Shown one piece after another: positions 38,201-50,758 of a DNA stretch of 64,000 bases. The notes beneath the pieces are model-generated. The model worked only from the letters and a program-made list of their open reading frames with translations. It had not been told where the DNA came from and ran no database searches. This DNA comes from Rhizoclosmatium globosum (taxonomy: Eukaryota > Chytridiomycota > Chytridiomycetes > Chytridiales > Chytriomycetaceae), in contig MCGO01000002.1 of assembly GCA_002104985.1 (NCBI GenBank), positions 890,753 through 954,752 of the forward strand, given 5' to 3'. Both the position numbers and the translations under genes were made by a program. Numbering within the stretch: position 1 is the first letter of the stretch; every line of letters starts with the position of its first letter.

Positions 38201-39182
38201 TTTCATCATGGACCAATTCATTGAACGATTTGAAGAGTACGGAATCCCGCAAGTGAAAAAGTTTGGTTGGTTTTTGAAGCGACGGATGGGCGGGCGACGG
38301 AATACTGCTGCTGCTCAACAGCTTTTGACGGAGGAGCATGAGCAAGGGAAACTTGGGAGTGTCTTGACGAATTATGGGACTGGAAAGGGGGATGAAGAGA
38401 TAGGTGTGGGTGCGAAACGGCCGCAGTATTATCGCGATGCTATTCGGTCAGAGTATGAAGGGCTTTATGGTAACTACAAAACTTTTTTTCGCTTCTGCAG
38501 AAAAGGAAAGTTACTGATGACTTTAATCCAACAGAGGATTACTTTCCAAAAGCTATTCAGTACGGTTATGTTACCATGTTCGTGACAGCATTCCCACTCG
38601 CCCCCATCTTCGCACTCTTCAACAATGTGATTGAAAATCGAATGGACTTGTATAAGTTCCTGAAGCTTCTGAAGCGAGCTCCACCTTTTTTGGGAGCTGG
38701 TATTGGGGTGTGGGAGCCGGTAATTAAAGGAACGTCCATTTTGGCTGTTACGACCAATGGAATGCTTGTCGCCTTTTCAAGTGAATACTTTTTCAAGACT
38801 ATTATTTATCCGTATCCATCTGATCAATGGATGACTGTTCGATTGACGTTTTTGATTATTTGGGTGAGTTCAAGTTAATAGATGAACACGTGCTGATTAT
38901 GTTTTCCACTTTAGCATCTCGTTATTTTCAGTGCTGCTTTTGTGATTCTTTGGATCATTCCAGATGAACCCAAGATTGTTAAGATTGCTCGAGCGCGTGA
39001 AGAGTATCTGGAGCAACTTATTTTGGATCCAAGCTGTGAAGCTGCAGATGAGGAGTATAACACAAAGTGAGTCATATTTAAATATTTTCTGCGTTGAAAA
39101 CTAGATCTGACACGCATTCTCAAACAGACCGGATCCTGTTGTTTCTGTTTCAAAACGGCATGGTTTTATTTCATCCAACTGA
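35279..39182 (+). CDS. Anoctamin/TMEM16 family membrane protein
   Basis: Nine exons (35279-35505, 35559-36321, 36371-36577, 36630-37190, 37246-38030, 38087-38469, 38535-38863, 38915-39066, 39128-39182) encode 1153 residues. The first 280 or so are Pro/Ser-rich and probably disordered. A cytosolic anoctamin N-terminal domain follows (DYVLTYKHS, DLFEEKLLKHGIFLEIE), then PLRTRLLRDWVYGPL and EYLGEEIAFYFIYLEYY leading into about ten membrane segments from residue 587. Family hallmarks include WENYRTTEEFEQALVTKQF, FVNIYCHIIYF and FPLAPIFALFNNVIENRMD, which lies in the calcium-site region. TMEM16 proteins are Ca-activated phospholipid scramblases or anion channels; fungal members studied so far scramble lipids or tether ER to plasma membrane, so scramblase is the likelier role. 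All introns are 49-65 bp and phases sum correctly. Confidence 0.93.
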
Positions 39183-39365
39183 GGTTTTATGGATGACCTC
39201 ATTTGTTTTTGATCTTTTGTATATGGTGGCAGTTCTGTAGTTCGCAATATATACAGCAAAATTCTTTACGCGCCATGATTCAGAACGTCTTTTTTTTTTG
39301 TTGTCATCAAATTCTTCATTCAGTTTCTTGGCAACACGCATTTAATCTTGGAAGCCAAGCCAAAA

Positions 39366-42300
39366 ATGCACATCAATGACCTTTCATGGATGGTGCTACT
39401 TGGTCTTCTTCCCAGCGTAACAGCGATCAGTGCGGTTCGAGACGCATCTACGGATTGTTTAAAGCTGAATGCGACGTGGTCAAAAGTTGATATCAACCAA
39501 TGCACAAGCGGCGTTGTGTGAGTTTTCACAATGTTGCTTTGCCCTTATTTAACTCCATACCATGCAGTGATCTTTCAGATACCAATGTAAATAGTTCTTT
39601 TCCAAGTCCTCTTCCATCAGGTCTTACCAAGCTGTGAGTTGAAAAAGTGGGTTGTGTCTTGAATCTAATAATGTCCAAACCCTGCAGGCGTCTTCACAAC
39701 ATTCAACTCGCAGGTTCCTTACCAAGCGACCTACCCACAGGACTAACCTTTTTGTGAGTTCACATGGCCTCGGTCGCCTTTTGTTGTTGAAGGTTCGTCA
39801 AAACAGGGAGTGTTCAAACAACAATCTGAATGGAACTATTCCAAGCAATCTTCCATCTAAGCTAATAGACTTGTATGTATTCATAAGACTTCTAAATTGT
39901 GCTAATATGGATCAATATTGACCAGGATTCTTGACTTCAACCAACTGACTGGTTTTATTCCTGATAAACTACCATTGACCATTCAAAACTTGTACGTCCT
40001 ATACGAGCAATAATATAAAAAAATTAACCGGAATAGATCTTTGAGCAATAATCTACTTACTGGGTCAATTCCAATCACGCTTCCTTCAAATTTGATATCA
40101 TTGTGAGTGGTGATTTAACCTTATCCATTCTAAAATATTTCAGTAATGCAAGTTACAACAAACTGGATGGTTTAATTCCTGGTCAATTACCAAAAGGACT
40201 CGTGCAGTTGTAAGTTGCGCGTTTTGCTTTATTTTGAGAAACATGGCCTCTAAAGCAAATATTTTGAAATAATGTGCCGGCGCAGGGATCTCACCAACAA
40301 TCAGCTTGGTGGAACTATTTCAAGCAATCTTCCCACAGGCATCAATTATGTGTATGTCTGCCAATTTTTTTAAAAATTTTCATTGAATTGTGAATGACAG
40401 ATTTCTTGGCAACAATCAATTGACGGGATCACTTCCTGAAAATCTTCTTGCGCTAAAGAAAATGTACATTCATTGCTCCAATCTTTCCTTGCATATATAT
40501 ATTAAACTCTCATACAGTAACATATCAAATAATCAATTCACGGGCTCTATTCCAAACTCTTGGAATTTCTCAAATTTTGATACTTTGTAAGCTTTTTCCT
40601 GTTTTACCATTTTATTGAACGCCAACTCAATATCATGAACAGCGACTTAAGAAATAATTTGCTGACTGGTAATATACCTGACTCTGCGTCATCCAAGGGT
40701 AAACTTGATGGATTCAACGGAAATTGTTTTTCAAATTCTGGCAAATATGGTCTTACCTTAAATCCATACTGCCCCTCAGCTACGACAACTAGTGCCGAGA
40801 CAACTGCCTCTGTAAGCGATATCGCAACTAAAAGCAATGCTGCGACCACTTTTGAATCCACAACTACGAAAAGTATATTCAGTGACTTGACGACTGTGAA
40901 AGCTATTACCTCTCAATCCGAAGCATACACGATTGTCTCTGCTATTACAGCATCATCTGAGAATGGAACTACCTCTGATTTCGACACTACTACACCATCA
41001 GATGGGACCATCTCTGATCTTGACTTAACTACCTCCACAGATGACGCAACTTCTGATCTCAAGGCGACTTCTGATCTCAACACAACAACCCCTACAGATG
41101 GCGCAACTTCTGATCCTAACGCGACCGCAACTGTGGATGTGGCTACGACCGACCCCAACGCAACTGCAACTGTGGATGCTACAGATGATCCCAACGCGAC
41201 GGAAACTGTGGATGCTACAGATGATCCCAACGCGACTGAAACTGTGGATGCTACAGATGATCCCAATGCGACTGAAACTGTGGATGCTACAGATGATCCC
41301 AACGCGACTGAAACTGTGGATGCTACAGATGATCCCAACGCGACTGAAACTGTGGATGCTACAGATGATCCCAACGCGACGGAAACTGTGGATGCTACAG
41401 ATGATCCCAACGCGACGGAAACTGGGGATGCTACAGATGATCCCAACGCGACGGAAACTGTGGATGCTACAGATGATCCCAACGCGACTGCAACTGTGGA
41501 TGCTACAGATGATCCCAACGCGACGGAAACTGTGGATGCTACAGATGATCCCAACGCGACGGAAACTGTGGATGCTACAGATGATCCCAACGCGACGGAA
41601 ACTGTGGATGCTACAGATGATCCCAACGCGACGGAAACTGTGGATGCTACAGATGATCCCAACGCGACGGAAACTGTGGATGTGGCTACCGATGATCCCA
41701 ACGCGACTGAAACTGTAGACGTGGTCTTAACCAGGTTTGAAGCAATTGAAGTAATTATTTCTTTCATTGATATTTCAACAAATAGTTCCAACAACGGTAA
41801 CCAGGCAGTTTCTGATTGGAACGATTATATCAAGTCCGAAACAATTCCAGAATATATTCCTCTCCCTTATGCAGATAGTGACGTCGCGAAAACTATTGTT
41901 ACGTCAATCAACAACGAGCTTAAAGAATCATTGTATCAATTAGATACGCTTTCACTTGCAACATCGATGGTACAAAAAGACGTCAGTTTACTGCCCGGCC
42001 CTCATTTGGCGTTTTCAGTGGCTCCTATTCAAAGTCGTTCATCTGCATATATGAATGGAGTTGTGTTTGTCTTTTACCTCGACAATTTCAATATCATTAA
42101 GGTGGACGTTACAACGTTGCGAACGGATGTAATCACGCAGTCTTCGGGAAAGATGCTACAAGTCTTCATGCCACTTGAAACCACAATTATTACAGAGTGG
42201 GTTGCCGTGCAATTTGCAGCGGATCAGTCCTATGTTGCTTTTTCAATCAACTCCGAACGAAATTTGCTGGCTTTGTTCAATCTTACAGTCTCTGGTGAAT

Positions 42301-43532
42301 CTGGGCGTCGAGATGTCTTAGGAGTAAATGGAAAGTTTGTGAATGGAGTTTCGCCACTGATGCTTCAACCATCAGCAATTATGAACATCATACCTGTTGC
42401 AACGGTTGCTCCTGACTCCCCTAACGTTTTGAATGGAACAGTACCAGCGATAAGTGATAATCAATTTGTGCAAAATGCGACGGCAATTATTTTGAATGTC
42501 ATACCTCCGTGTGTTGATTCTTGTCAATCATTGGTATTCAGATCAAATTTCCCCATCGCAACGGCTAATATTCAAATTTTTTGACAGATTCCGAATTTTG
42601 CTGCTTTCACGACAAATGCCTCGGTAGAAACGCTTGATGCAACCTGTCAAACTGTGACTCCTTCTGTTCTTGTCAATTATGCAAAGTGTGCAAATTCCAA
42701 ACCTGGATGCGATAGCAGCATTTCAAACAGAACTGCTGTGTTTGTTGACCTGTTTGCTGATCTTTGTGATAAGTTTACACAGCCACCTCCTATTGCTGTT
42801 GCAACCAATCAAACTATCTCATTCTCCTTCAACACGACCGAAAACGCAGTTTTGCTCTCGTTTGATTACTCAGTCACAGATTTCAACAAAACTACGATCG
42901 CGGGAACGGATTATCAGCTTTTTTCCAAGCGGGACTTGGACGTATTAACTCAAATTACATTCCAATTCCCTGATTGTAACCCTGTCATAGTTCACATGAA
43001 ATATGCTGTCTGTGATTCTGCTCTTGTTTCGAATGTATGTACAGGAGAGGTGACAGGACATTTGAAGACTCAGGTGTTGGACCCAAAAACGACCCCTGGA
43101 AGCGGATTTGACGATGCTACTTGCCAAATAGCAGCTTCCAGTAGTGTGACGAGTCCAGCATTCACAGAGCGTGCTATAAATACCGTAATCGCAGCTGTTG
43201 CTCAGGATTTGCCACGAATTATTCAAATTCAGACCGCAAATGAGATTACACCTCTTCCCACTTCTCCTCCAATTCCACCTCCTCCTTCTTTTCCATCTAT
43301 GACTCCCAGTTCCGTTAAAACTGTTCAACCGGCTTCTACTTCCATGGCAGCTGCTGCTTCCGTACCAACACAAACTGAACTGCAATCTGATTTAGAAACG
43401 CTTGCAATTCCAGCAGCAAAAACTGTCATGACCAAAGCAGAACAAATCCTTATCACAACAACCTCAGGCTCAAGATTGACCGAACAGCGTCTATTGTTGG
43501 GTGTTTGCTTTATTCTCTTTTTCCATTTTTAA
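39366..43532 (+). CDS. Secreted leucine-rich-repeat protein with mucin-like repeats
   Basis: Twelve exons (39366-39517, 39568-39633, 39688-39753, 39807-39872, 39926-39991, 40037-40102, 40144-40209, 40286-40351, 40401-40463, 40518-40586, 40643-42533, 42588-43532) give 1193 residues. A signal peptide (MHINDLSWMVLLGLLPSVTA) precedes a cap with two Cys. Ten LRRs of the plant-like SNN-L-G-IP type follow, one per small exon, all bounded by phase-2 introns. Residues about 405-610 are a Thr/Asp-rich tandem repeat with about 17 DPNAT sequons for N-glycosylation. The rest is a Cys-containing extracellular region that I do not recognise. The C-terminus is Pro/Ser/Thr-rich and ends in a short hydrophobic run (LLLGVCFILFFHF), which fits a GPI-anchor signal or tail anchor. 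A cell-surface adhesin or receptor-like role is inferred. The stop is only 59 bp before the next start codon. Confidence 0.87.
41113..41727 (+). repeat. 36-bp coding minisatellite (12-residue repeat DATDDPNATETV)
   Basis: About 17 tandem units of 36 bp encode DATDDPNATETV with few changes (Ala for Glu, Gly for Val, and DVATTDPNAT or DVATDDPNAT at the ends). Each unit carries one NAT sequon and several Thr that could be O-glycosylated. Near identity at DNA level shows recent expansion, and copy number is probably variable between strains. Confidence 0.93.
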
Positions 43533-43591
43533 ACCTCTCTTTCTGTTTACTTTTAGTAAATTCAGCCGATACCCTTTGTTATCTCTGATTT

Positions 43592-46396
<2,805 letters not shown>

Positions 46397-46493
46397 CGAG
46401 TGTTAAAACATTCATTCACAAAAATAAACATCTTTATATCTTAAAATTTATCAAAACAATCAAGCAGCGATTCTTCTTTCTGATTCTCATTCA

Positions 46494-48510
46494 TTACACT
46501 CTTCTTTTGCGCTTTACTTTACGCCATTTACACTGTTCGTAGTCCAAGACGAGATACATCGTGTGAATCTGTGATACACCGGTTGTTGGATCTGTGATTG
46601 TTGATTCATTCAACTTGATTTCACGGTTTGGTGTTGATTTATCTGTACACAGGAGTTAGAGCTTTCTTCTAAATAAAGAAGTCCGTCGAATTTTACCGTA
46701 ATGCCCAGCCAAGAACTGTTCAACGGCGGCTCTGTCTTCAGGAGAGACATTGGATGCGTCGGCACCGAGAACGGTGTCGGCAGGGGAAGGAAGTGGGAGT
46801 GGGGGCGGTAACGATGCTGTTTGTAGTGCAATGAAAGGGAGAGCTGATTGAGGGTATGGATCCATTTGAATTTGTTGTGGTGGCTCGGGTGGCATTTTGC
46901 GTCGTTCTACGTATGTTATGTTAACGAGATGAACAGAATGAAGTGAATGAATGAAGATACAAAACCTTCACGTAGCCGATCTTCCTCTTCTCTCACCCGC
47001 CTCGCCTCTTCTCTCTGCCTCTTCTCTTCCTCCCGCCTTTGCTTCTCCTCCAATTCTCGCACACGACGCTCCTCAATCGCTCGCTCACGTTGCAACTTTT
47101 TCTCCTGCAACTCTCTTTCCTTCTCCTCCTTTGCTCGTTGAGCAGCAAGTTTTCGTTCCTCGGCTTCACGTGCTTTACGTGCAGCTGCAGATGCGACTTC
47201 TTCCTCGTGTTTACGCTTTTCTTCAAACTTTGCTTTCTCTTCGGTTGCGACAAAGTTGTCGTCGAGCATCATGATCTTTTTGGCGGTGTGAAGAGCGGCA
47301 CCACCTTTTGGTTTGTTGAGAGCTGCTCCGCCTCCCAGGCTTCCAAGTCGTTTTGGAGGGGGTAAGGGGCTTGGTTTGGGGCGTTTGAGGGGGTTTAAGC
47401 CGGAGGAGGCGGAGGATGCGGACAGGCCGGCTGAGGAAGAGGAGGGTGGGTTCGGGAACGACGCTGAGGTTGGAGTTGTGGAATTGGCGGTTGGGAAAGT
47501 TGCTGAAACAGGTGTCACTGTTCCACGCGGAATATTATGAATGGGTTGATCAAGAGAATTACAAATAAATTCTCATACCTTTCTGTGCTTCGTATTCGTC
47601 CCAATGCTTACGGCGTGCTTCGCGTTCTTTAAGAATGGCATCCAACCCATGTCCAGCCTTAAAAGTCAGTTGAGGACCAAAAAGAGATTCACTGGATGAA
47701 TTCATAATATCCAATGTATTGTCAATATCAGGTGGATTTGGGTTTGTGGCTGACGGAATACTCCAAGTATTGTGGATTCTGAAATCTGAAGTTGAGATAC
47801 GTTCTTGAAGTTCATGGTCCGTCACGAAGGGATCCAAGTAGCGATAAAAATGAGGAACAAAGTTGATTTTGTCCTTGTGTTTCTCGACTGTATGATTTGA
47901 CAGGTTTTTAGGATGTTGGGTTGAAGGGGATGAGACAGGTACGAACGTAGGCTGATGATATCATTTCTCGCTTTTGCAAACAGAGGAGACACTGTGTCGA
48001 TATCCAGAGCCACGCCTGGATTAACCTCTTTCAGGAATGGTTTGACAAGGTGCGCAAAAGCTCGGACAATCTCATCTGGCTCTGAAGCCAAGATCGTATC
48101 AACAAGCTGCCAGTACACGTCAGCTCCAAGTAACTAGTAACAGTCACCAATAACAGTCACGCACCGCATTAGCCCCGTCCGCAATCGCCCTCAACTTCTT
48201 TCTCGGTTGGTACAAAAGCGACAAAACAATCGCAGCTTTCGCCCGGCGCAGCGCAACTTTCTTTGCAGATTCGTCAAGGTTTTGAAGCAGAGGCAAATCG
48301 ACGTTGAAGATTGCGTAGCCGTTTGCGATCGATTTGTAGGCCGCCGCGTTGGTGAAGGACTCGGCCATCGCCTCGGCCGCCCACTCTTTCTGTGCGACAC
48401 CAATATAAAAGGTTATGTAGTCGGCGAGGGGGACTGATGGTCTGCGTGTGCGTGTGAGTTGGTTGGTTGGTTGGTTGTCCAACAGATCCCTTCTGCACTT
48501 ACTCCGCCAT
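46494..48510 (-). CDS. NELFA: Negative elongation factor A (NELF-A) homologue
   Basis: Seven exons (48510-48503, 48441-48165, 48133-47947, 47887-47579, 47517-46966, 46906-46697, 46642-46494) give 563 residues. The N-terminal 190 residues match the NELF-A helical domain that binds NELF-C: a block of KAAIVLSLLYQPRKKLRA aligns with KLKLLLGTLHLPRRTV of the animal protein and is followed by WQLVDTILASEP. The middle is Pro/Ser-rich with a long charged coiled coil (EEKRKHEEE through RREEEKRQRE). The C-terminus matches the NELF-A tail: EDRAAVEQFLAGHY, then EIKLNESTITD and YLVLDYEQCKWRKVKRKR. NELF pauses RNA polymerase II after initiation and is absent from yeasts. Exon 1 is only 8 bp and intron 2 only 31 bp; both are required to keep frame. 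The gene lies 66 bp downstream of the RanBP9-like gene. Confidence 0.82.
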
Positions 48511-48576
48511 TTTGAACAACAAAAACAAATTAAAAAATGCAGACTTCTTCCATCAAGATAATTATGCATAAATGTA

Positions 48577-50683
48577 TTAGATATCAGCCACAATTGAATC
48601 CAAAGGCAAAGCTTCCACTACAACACCCCTCTCCCTCCCATCCCTCCTTCTCCGCCTCCTTTCTTCTCTCTCCTCTCTCTCTTCTCTCCCCTCTTCAACA
48701 CTATTATTCATCCGACGATCCGCCTCACTTAACAACTCAGTCCCAAATAAATCTGCGTACCCTCCACTCCCAGCAGCAAACTCATCTTCCAACGCTCCAA
48801 ACATTGTGATTGCGTTCCTACGAGGTCGATAGTCGTTGTAGAGCAACGACGAATACTCTGGCTCTACACCACGTCGTCGCGTGTCTCTTGGTTTCCGTGA
48901 GGTGGATGAAGACAAAGAACTTGGTGTGTATCCTGTCCGTGCTTCCGTCCGTGTGTGGACCAGCTGGTGTAAGAGTTTGGAGAGTGTCGAAAGGTGTGGG
49001 GTGGGGTGTGCTGGTAGAGTTACGTTGAGAATTGCGGTGTTCAAGGTCTCGGCGAGTAGGTGTCGATGGCTAGGGGAAAGGAGGTATGCGTTTGGACTTT
49101 CGAAAGGGTTTTCGTATGCAGCTAGAGATGCAGTTTTCTGTAAGAAAATATATTTAGTGTGTCGAGTAGATGGGACTGCAAATTGATGGCCCACCTCAAG
49201 GAGAGTTATGGCTGTTGACCTGAATTCTGAGTCAATAGAGTTTTTGTCGTCGGTGTATTGAGTCACGAGAGGACCGAGCTCTTCACGAAGCATAGTTGTG
49301 ATTATGTCGTCGATAGATTCTGGTGGTATTTCATATTTTGCTCTTTGAGTTGCGGGGCTGGTGGTTGTTCAGAATCCATAGTTTTTCGTTTCTTGGAGGT
49401 GAATGAATGAATAGGCGGATCGTTATTTATGAATTCGGAGTCTGGGGTATGAAGATGTAGGGGAATTCGCGTTCGGCAGACGTCTATAAAGTGTTGACAT
49501 TTGAAGAGTAAATCCAAGAGCCTCGACAACAATGATGGCTGTATTAATAGGGTTGGATATCGTTCGACCACTTTCGTTCTTGCGTATAAGGCGTTGCCGT
49601 TCAGTATCTCTGATTGAAGTTCTGTTGACAAGATGAGCACTGATTTCAAAAACAAGATTTCATACCACTTCGAAAATCAATCGTCATCTCAAGAAGAGTT
49701 TGATTAGGAATCAGAGGACCAGTGAATGCTTTTTTGGAGTTGGCACCAGGTTGAAAGGCTCGTAGTGTTTCGGCATATCCTGAATGAAGAAGGTACTCTT
49801 GAATGATTGCATGCATTTCCGGAGATGGCAGTGGTACAGAATCAATCTCAGAGAGAAGTTTGACGCGTTCAGACTTTGAAAGTATGATGTCAGAGGTTTG
49901 GTTGTTTCAAAATGGTATTAGACAAACTTGTATGAACGCAGCTAGATCGAATTTGAAGGGAGACTTGGACTCATCCAAATTAATTGACACGAATTCTTGA
50001 GGATCATGGAGGCCAACTGCAGGATAGAAGGCTGAGCAGGTTGGATTGAAGTTTTTGAAAGCAATGCCCAAGTTCCTTCCATTGATTGTGAACCACACGT
50101 TCCTCTTATCCCAATCGATACCACATCCAACTGTATCCCCCTGTTTAAACTTCTGTGCACAAGAGGTGGAGATTCCACCAATCCATTTTCTGCCGTCTTG
50201 TCCATGCAGACCGACCGAGTCCTCGTCAGTTCCTGGATGGGAAACAAACTGAAATGGTTGTGAGACGAGACCAAGGGAAGTATACGATGTTGTAGAGCAG
50301 GCAACGATTGTGACTTCAAAGTAGTTGTATTTTGAAGTGGGAGTCCAGGGCAGCGACGTGCGTGCGACCTAATACAAGTCAAGTGATTCAGAGAGACTTT
50401 TAAAGAGAGTTTCTAAAGAGGCAAAGAAGAGGCAACGCACGCCAACATCGAAGCCTGCGCCGTGTCTCGAACGGCCGCTGAATCGCACGGATCCATCGGG
50501 AAGGACTTCGACGAGACGGTGCGGCTGGAGCACGGGAGCCTTTGCCGACTCTCTTTGATTGTGTGATGACGCCATTGAAGAGGGTGGCGTTGGTGGTTGC
50601 GGGTGCGGGTGCTGTGTTGAATGGGCGATGCGGGCGGAAAGGGCGAGAAGCGCGTGTCGTTCGATGCCTGTTTCAACACTCAT
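48577..50683 (-). CDS. RanBP9/Gid1-like SPRY-LisH-CTLH-CRA protein, with an apparent one-base frameshift
   Basis: Exons 50683-50441, 50368-49928, 49873-49666, 49621-49195 and 49137-48577 total 1880 nt, one base short of 627 codons. Domains in order: disordered N-terminus; SPRY (residues about 80-225, with YNYFEVTIV, GLHGQDGRKW, VGCGIDWD, VWFTINGRNLG); LisH (HAIIQEYLLHSGYAETL); CTLH (LQSEILNGNALYART to LFKCQHFID); linker; CRA (LREELGPLV to LSKLLHQLV). Homologues are the scaffold of the CTLH/GID E3 ubiquitin ligase. The frame breaks in the linker between about 49,300 and 49,350; one extra base in the run cccc or aaaa there would restore continuity, so a sequence error or a recent mutation are both possible. 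No acceptable GT-AG intron solves it without removing conserved CTLH residues. The C-terminus is Arg/Glu-rich. Confidence 0.85.
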
Positions 50684-50758
50684 TTTGTTGCTCTTTCTTT
50701 CTTCCCTTCTTTCTTTGTTATTTGTTGATAAATTATCTATTATTCGATCAGAGAAAAG
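50684..50758. promoter_or_regulatory. 75-bp head-to-head spacer between two LisH-CTLH genes
   Basis: Only 75 bp separate the divergent ATG codons of the RanBP9-like gene (minus) and the LisH-WD40 gene (plus). The spacer is T/A-rich with ttctttcttccc-like pyrimidine tracts. It must carry both 5-prime leaders and at least part of both promoters, so shared control is likely. Confidence 0.55.

Noticed and set aside
40913..41794. 293-codon minus-strand frame rich in Ser, Val and Ala
   Set aside because: Shadow of the 36-bp coding repeat of the LRR gene; the sense strand has a signal peptide, LRR exons and consistent phases.
48455..48482. ttgg repeat in the first NELF-A intron
   Set aside because: Short simple repeat, probably acting as the intron pyrimidine/purine filler; no element seen.
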